A model generated the notes under the pieces. It saw only the letters and a program-made list of their open reading frames with translations. It had not been told where the DNA came from and searched no databases. The position numbers and the translations under genes are program-made. 9,226 bases of DNA from Rhodothermaceae bacterium (GTDB taxonomy: Bacteria > Bacteroidota > Rhodothermia > Rhodothermales > JAHEMB01), in NCBI GenBank assembly GCA_024643915.1, contig JAHEMB010000024.1:1-9226 (forward strand). Direction: 5' to 3'. Every line of letters begins with the position of its first letter. The stretch's first letter is position 1. Shown here one piece after another: positions 5,585 through 9,226 of the stretch.

Positions 5585-7880
5585 AGGGAAGGCCTTTTCT
5601 TCGCCGATAAATCCACTCGGCGGACAGCAAGACAAGGACGAGTAAGAAGAGAAACGGCACGTCCCATAGGTATTCGGCGCGGTACACCGAGGTGCTGGTG
5701 CGGCGGCCCCGCAGGTTGGCCGGCACATCCCCGGCAGAATCCACGTCGTAGTAGTAGCCGTTGCCCTTTTCGGCGAGCGATTCGAGGAAAGCGCGTTTGA
5801 GTGTGGCATCGTGGAACTCGGCCTGTGACGGGCGGACAAGGAAGCTCATACCGTCTGATCCGACCACCCGCCCACCCGAGCCCGCCACCACTTCAAGCTC
5901 GTAAACACCCTCCTCCGAAGGCAGCACGCGCGCCGTGTATTGTCCGGCCTCTGCCAGTTCCTCCTCGAAAGCGATCTCCTGCACGTTGCCAAGCGGATCG
6001 GTCAGCAGCCCGCGAACCGAAGCGCCGGAAATCGGCGCGTAGCCGGCATCGGCTACGGTGACGCTTAGCGACAGCTCCTCTTTCGGTGCGAAACGGCTGC
6101 CGGCGAGGTCTAGGTGAACCGGCCCGGCGGCGGAGGCGGCGAGCCAGCGGGCAAACTGTCGCCAGAAACGCTCGTGGCGGTTATCCTGCGCCTCAAGGAG
6201 CATCTGCCAGCGCCAAGTACTCGCTGTGGCGAGCGCAGCGGCCCGGCCCTTCCCATAGCGCTGCACCGCTAGGAGCGGCTCGCGCGCGCCGAATTCATCC
6301 TCCGGCTTTTCTGCCAGCACCGAGGCGCCGGGTTTGACGGCACCCAGATAGTTGATGCTCGTCAGCCCCGGCATTGCAGCCCAGCGGCTACGGTTCTCTG
6401 ACGGATCGGGGGAGAGTTTCAGAATGGGGTTCTCAAAGCCCGCCGCCGTCGGGGCGAAGCGGAAACCCTGCTCCTCCGGCGGCTCCTCCGGATCGCCGAA
6501 CTGGGGCGGGATGACGGCGCGGCGGCTGAGATCAAGCGAGGTCGGCAGCAGGCTGGCGATGGGCGTGTTCCAGTAGCCGCCTTCAGCAAAGGTGTTGCGC
6601 CCGCCGAGCATCAGGAACCCGCCGCCGCGACGCCGCACAAACGCCTCAATCATCTCCAGCTGTTCGAGCGAAAAGTTGGCCGCTTCCACGTCGCCGAAAA
6701 TAACGACCTCGAAATCGAATAGCTCTGCCTCCGAGGCCGGGAAGCCCCCTTCCAGTTCGTCGGGACGGCGCAAGCCCTGCCGGTAGAACTTGCCCGTGCC
6801 AGTGCGCGAGACGGAGGTAAACTCGACCACCTCATCGTCTTCGAGTGCACGCTTGATAAATTTAAAATCGGGCCGCAGGTGCCCCTCAAAGTAGAGTACG
6901 CGCAGGGTGTCGCGCCGCATGTCGATTAGGGCGTGGAGGGCGTTGTTGGCGGTGTTCATCTCCCCGCCTGCCTCTTCCACCCGCAGCACGTACTCCCCCG
7001 CTCCGGTCTCTTTCGGCTCGTAGAAAAACGTAAATTGATCGATCAGCCCACTACCCTTGAGTCGTTGCCGTTCGGAAAAAACCTCGGTATCGCCGCGATA
7101 CAGGCTGAAAGTCACAGGCTCCGTTTCTTCTGCCCAACTCCGCACCTTCACGTCGATCTCGGCGCCTGTCGTCTCCTCAACGCCCCGACTCACCGTCACC
7201 TCCAACAACTCCCGCTCCGCCTCGAACCGCTCCTGCCCCACGCCCACAATGTGGAGCGGCACCTCACGCGCGGCAAATTCCTCCGCCCGGTTAAGCGGCG
7301 TCTCGAGGCTGTTGTCGCCACCATCGGTCAGCAAGACGGCACCGGCGAGGGGCAGGCCCCTGAAATCGTCTAGGATGCGACTGAGGGCGGCGGAGAGGTT
7401 GGTGCCGTCTCCGATAGCCTCCACTCCGGCAAGGCTATCTGTGCGCGTTGCGTCCTCGCTGAACGTGTAGAAACGCAACTTGAAGTGTTCCGCTAACTCA
7501 TCCAGCATGTTCTGCTCCAGGAGCAGGTGCTGTACGTCGCCGCTTCGCGTATCGGCTAGCCGACCATCCGACAGCGTCATGCTCGCGGAGGCATCGACCA
7601 AGACGGCGACGAAGTTTTCATCCGGCACCACGTCAGGGATTATGAGGACGGGCTCGAAGAGCGGCAGGCACAACAGCAGGAGGGCCGGGATGCGCAGGCC
7701 GAGCGAGACGGCTTTCGTGCGGTCGTTCGTAATCCGGTTCGTCAGGAGATAAATCACCCCGAATCCGACCACAAGCAACACCACCACGATGCCGAACACG
7801 AACAGCCACGGTCCTGCCTGGAAGCCAAGCTCCCCTTCGGCAAAGTTGACGCCGCTGAATTTGAACAGACCGTCGAGCAT
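5583..7880 (-). CDS. Membrane-anchored VWA-domain protein with Ig-like and glutamine-amidotransferase-like domains
   Basis: The product has 765 residues. Transmembrane helices lie at about 24-46, 60-80 and 740-757. The Arg/Lys-rich loop 48-56 and tail YRRRKGLP are positive, so the large middle part should face the periplasm. The VWA domain spans about 90-215 with a complete MIDAS: D96-x-S98-x-S100, T160 in GDGTNL and D186 in LLTDGGDNS. It can therefore bind a metal-dependent ligand. A beta-rich Ig/CARDB-like segment follows (about 225-320). A GATase1/ThuA-like Rossmann domain covers about 325-585 (LRVLYFEGH at 326-334, RRGGGFLMLGGRNTF at 417-431, RYGKGRAAALAT at 541-552). A second Ig-like segment covers 585-685. 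The amidotransferase-like domain has no Cys; the only Cys, C71, is in the second helix. It cannot use the usual Cys nucleophile. The layout is like BatA/BatB (two helices, VWA, one helix) but more than twice their length. AGGGAG at 7887-7892 supports ATG 7880. The ligand is unknown. Confidence 0.9.
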   Translation of the reverse strand: MLDGLFKFSGVNFAEGELGFQAGPWLFVFGIVVVLLVVGFGVIYLLTNRITNDRTKAVSLGLRIPALLLLCLPLFEPVLIIPDVVPDENFVAVLVDASASMTLSDGRLADTRSGDVQHLLLEQNMLDELAEHFKLRFYTFSEDATRTDSLAGVEAIGDGTNLSAALSRILDDFRGLPLAGAVLLTDGGDNSLETPLNRAEEFAAREVPLHIVGVGQERFEAERELLEVTVSRGVEETTGAEIDVKVRSWAEETEPVTFSLYRGDTEVFSERQRLKGSGLIDQFTFFYEPKETGAGEYVLRVEEAGGEMNTANNALHALIDMRRDTLRVLYFEGHLRPDFKFIKRALEDDEVVEFTSVSRTGTGKFYRQGLRRPDELEGGFPASEAELFDFEVVIFGDVEAANFSLEQLEMIEAFVRRRGGGFLMLGGRNTFAEGGYWNTPIASLLPTSLDLSRRAVIPPQFGDPEEPPEEQGFRFAPTAAGFENPILKLSPDPSENRSRWAAMPGLTSINYLGAVKPGASVLAEKPEDEFGAREPLLAVQRYGKGRAAALATASTWRWQMLLEAQDNRHERFWRQFARWLAASAAGPVHLDLAGSRFAPKEELSLSVTVADAGYAPISGASVRGLLTDPLGNVQEIAFEEELAEAGQYTARVLPSEEGVYELEVVAGSGGRVVGSDGMSFLVRPSQAEFHDATLKRAFLESLAEKGNGYYYDVDSAGDVPANLRGRRTSTSVYRAEYLWDVPFLFLLVLVLLSAEWIYRRRKGLP

Positions 7881-7886
7881 ACCTCG

Positions 7887-7892
7887 CTCCCT
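7887..7892 (-). promoter_or_regulatory. Shine-Dalgarno of the VWA gene
   Basis: AGGGAG on the minus strand lies six bases before ATG 7880, at standard spacing, within the 23-base gap after the phosphatase stop. The gap holds no terminator or room for a full promoter, so the VWA gene is most likely cotranscribed with the phosphatase gene. Confidence 0.6.
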
Positions 7893-7903
7893 AATCGAAA
7901 GTC

Positions 7904-9220
7904 CTAGGCTGCGAACTTTCCGCCTTCCACCTTGATCACGACGATGGTGCGATCGTCGCAGAAATCGGCTTCTGGATCCATGAAGGCCGCGACTTCTGCT
8001 TCGAGGTGCTGAATAATCTGGCTTGCAGGCAGGTGCCGGAAAGCGCGGAGAGAAGCCATAACCCTTTCCTCGCCGAAGAGCTCGCCGGCCCGGTCCGGCA
8101 CTTCAGGGTAGCCGTCGGTGAAGATGGCAAGGACGTCGCTCGGCGCCAGCATGAGGATTTCCTCGTGGTATGTGAGGCCTGGCATCAGCCCGACGGGAAG
8201 TCCGCCTGCTTCGAGCGGCTGAACCTCATCGCCGCGCAGCAACAAGGGAGATTCATGGCCGGCATTGACGTAGGTGAGAGCCTGTGCCTCCACACTGATT
8301 ACACCGTAGAAGAGTGTAGAAAACTCCACGGATCGCGTGTCCTGGTAAAGCGCCCGGTCTACCCGGCTGATGATCTCGCGCATCGTATAGAGGTTCTCGG
8401 CTTGTACGCGCAGTGCGGTACGCACCGACGCCATGAGAAGGGCCGCTGGCATTCCTTTCCCGGCCACATCGCCCACGGCAACGCCGAGGTTATCGTTCGG
8501 GAAATGAATGTAGTCGTAAAAGTCGCCGCTGACCTCTTTGCAGGGCCGATTGAACCCTGCAATGTCGAACCCGTTAAGTTGGGGCGTGCGATCAGGCATG
8601 AGCTTCGCCTGAATCGTAGCGGCAATGGCGAGTTCGCGCTCCATCCGTTCGAGGGCGAGCTGCTTCTGGTAAAGCCGAGCCAGGTAGATCGCAACCGAAG
8701 ACTGGTTGGCGATGGTCTGCAAAATGCTGACGCCAGCCGTTGAAAAACGGTGAGGATGGGCGGTGAAGGCCGTCAGCGCCCCAATGATACGCTTGTTGTG
8801 AAGCAGGGGCACCGCCATCAGCGAATGAATGCCCTCCTGGACAGCCTCCCTGGCGTATTGCACCCTCGGATCCGAACTCACGTCGAAGATTTCGATAACG
8901 CCGTCCTCTTCCTGCGAACAGCGCTCGATCATTTGCCTGAACACGCTTTGGGAGGCGATGACCGGTCCTTTGGAAAGGTATTGCTGGCTGAGACCATATC
9001 CGGCTTTCAGAACCATCTCCCCGGTCTGCTCATCGAGCAGCCGGATGGTGCAGGCTTTCACTTGCAGGCTTTGCGCTGAGATCCGCACGATTTCGTCGAG
9101 CAGCCGGTCCAGGTCAAACCCGGAAATCGTGAGCAGATTGCTGATGACGTCCAACGCCGAGAGGGGCTGCTCTGCCGCTTTCAGTTGGTTCGCTCGATGT
9201 TCGGGCGGCGTGTTATCCAT
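7904..9220 (-). CDS. GAF-domain SpoIIE/RsbU-type PP2C serine phosphatase
   Basis: The visible product has 438 residues, is cytosolic and has no membrane segment. The GAF sensor domain spans about 37-183 (CTIRLLDEQTGEM at 57-69, LMAVPLLHNKRIIGALTAF at 134-152). A helical linker of about 184-210 (ERELAIAATIQAKLMP) is the signalling helix typical of RsbU-like proteins. The SpoIIE phosphatase domain covers about 211-433. Metal-site acidic residues are D233 in SGDFYDY, D251 in VGDVAGKGMPAA, D369 in FTDGYPE and D422-D423 in CDDRTIVVIK. All are conserved, so the enzyme should be active (Mn/Mg-dependent dephosphorylation of a Ser/Thr-phosphorylated protein). Relatives act on STAS anti-sigma-factor antagonists, and GAF binds a small ligand. 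No STAS, anti-sigma or kinase gene is visible, so the target is unknown. ATG 9220 is six bases from the window edge with no visible Shine-Dalgarno and the frame still open, so the true start and further N-terminal domains could lie outside. It is first in the visible operon. Confidence 0.94.
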   Translation of the reverse strand: MDNTPPEHRANQLKAAEQPLSALDVISNLLTISGFDLDRLLDEIVRISAQSLQVKACTIRLLDEQTGEMVLKAGYGLSQQYLSKGPVIASQSVFRQMIERCSQEEDGVIEIFDVSSDPRVQYAREAVQEGIHSLMAVPLLHNKRIIGALTAFTAHPHRFSTAGVSILQTIANQSSVAIYLARLYQKQLALERMERELAIAATIQAKLMPDRTPQLNGFDIAGFNRPCKEVSGDFYDYIHFPNDNLGVAVGDVAGKGMPAALLMASVRTALRVQAENLYTMREIISRVDRALYQDTRSVEFSTLFYGVISVEAQALTYVNAGHESPLLLRGDEVQPLEAGGLPVGLMPGLTYHEEILMLAPSDVLAIFTDGYPEVPDRAGELFGEERVMASLRAFRHLPASQIIQHLEAEVAAFMDPEADFCDDRTIVVIKVEGGKFAA

Positions 9221-9226
9221 GCGGGA

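Noticed and set aside
5576..5839. N-terminal extension of the caspase-like gene to an upstream in-frame ATG at 5839
   Set aside because: The extra 88 residues overlap the 3' end of the VWA gene, have low-complexity composition, and would bury the signal peptide. ATG 5575 has a Shine-Dalgarno and follows the VWA stop directly.
8006..8743. Plus-strand open frame of 245 codons inside the phosphatase gene
   Set aside because: It is a complete shadow of the SpoIIE/GAF gene, whose motifs and metal residues are all intact on the minus strand.

Overview
The window is GC-rich (roughly 60% or more by eye), densely packed bacterial chromosome. The partial SerRS C-terminus at the left edge has an Ala-Leu-Pro-Arg segment and ends in a Tyr-Thr-x-Phe-Asp-x-Ile tail. 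I associate these with the Bacteroidota/Rhodothermota side of the tree, and the high GC makes a Rhodothermota-like or similar environmental lineage the best guess. The assignment is tentative. No RNA gene, CRISPR array, insertion sequence, phage gene or attachment site is visible.

Left part, + strand: the last 46 codons of serS (seryl-tRNA synthetase) are followed after 13 bases by a complete pbpC, a bifunctional class A penicillin-binding protein 1C (2406 bp). It has an N-terminal membrane anchor, a GT51 glycosyltransferase, a transpeptidase with all three active-site motifs, a Cys-rich linker and a PBP1C-type C-terminal domain. It ends 11 bases from a convergent gene.

Right part, - strand, read from right to left: (1) a GAF + SpoIIE/RsbU-type PP2C serine phosphatase; (2) a 765-residue membrane protein with a von Willebrand A domain, Ig-like segments and a glutamine-amidotransferase-like (ThuA/PF07090-like) domain; (3) an exported caspase/legumain-like protein whose mature chain contains no cysteine and which carries an EF-hand-type loop; (4) an exported DUF4159 protein; and, after a 91-bp gap, (5) an M20-family metallo-amidohydrolase. 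Genes 1 to 4 are spaced 23, 7 and -4 bases apart and look like one transcription unit. The M20 gene may be a read-through member or separately expressed.

How they may work together: genes 2 to 4 form an envelope module. The VWA protein has two N-terminal and one C-terminal membrane segments, and the positive-inside rule places its large domains outside the cytoplasm. The two following products carry export signals. This resembles the VWA/DUF4159 clusters related to Bat (MoxR/DUF58) loci, but here it is headed by a cytosolic phosphatase of the stress-signalling type. The main curiosity is that two adjacent proteins use hydrolase folds that normally need a nucleophilic Cys, and neither has one. 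They therefore look like scaffolds or sensors rather than enzymes. Function is inferred only. Two small degenerate heptanucleotide tandem repeats, one inside pbpC and one beside the DUF4159 stop codon, are secondary observations.
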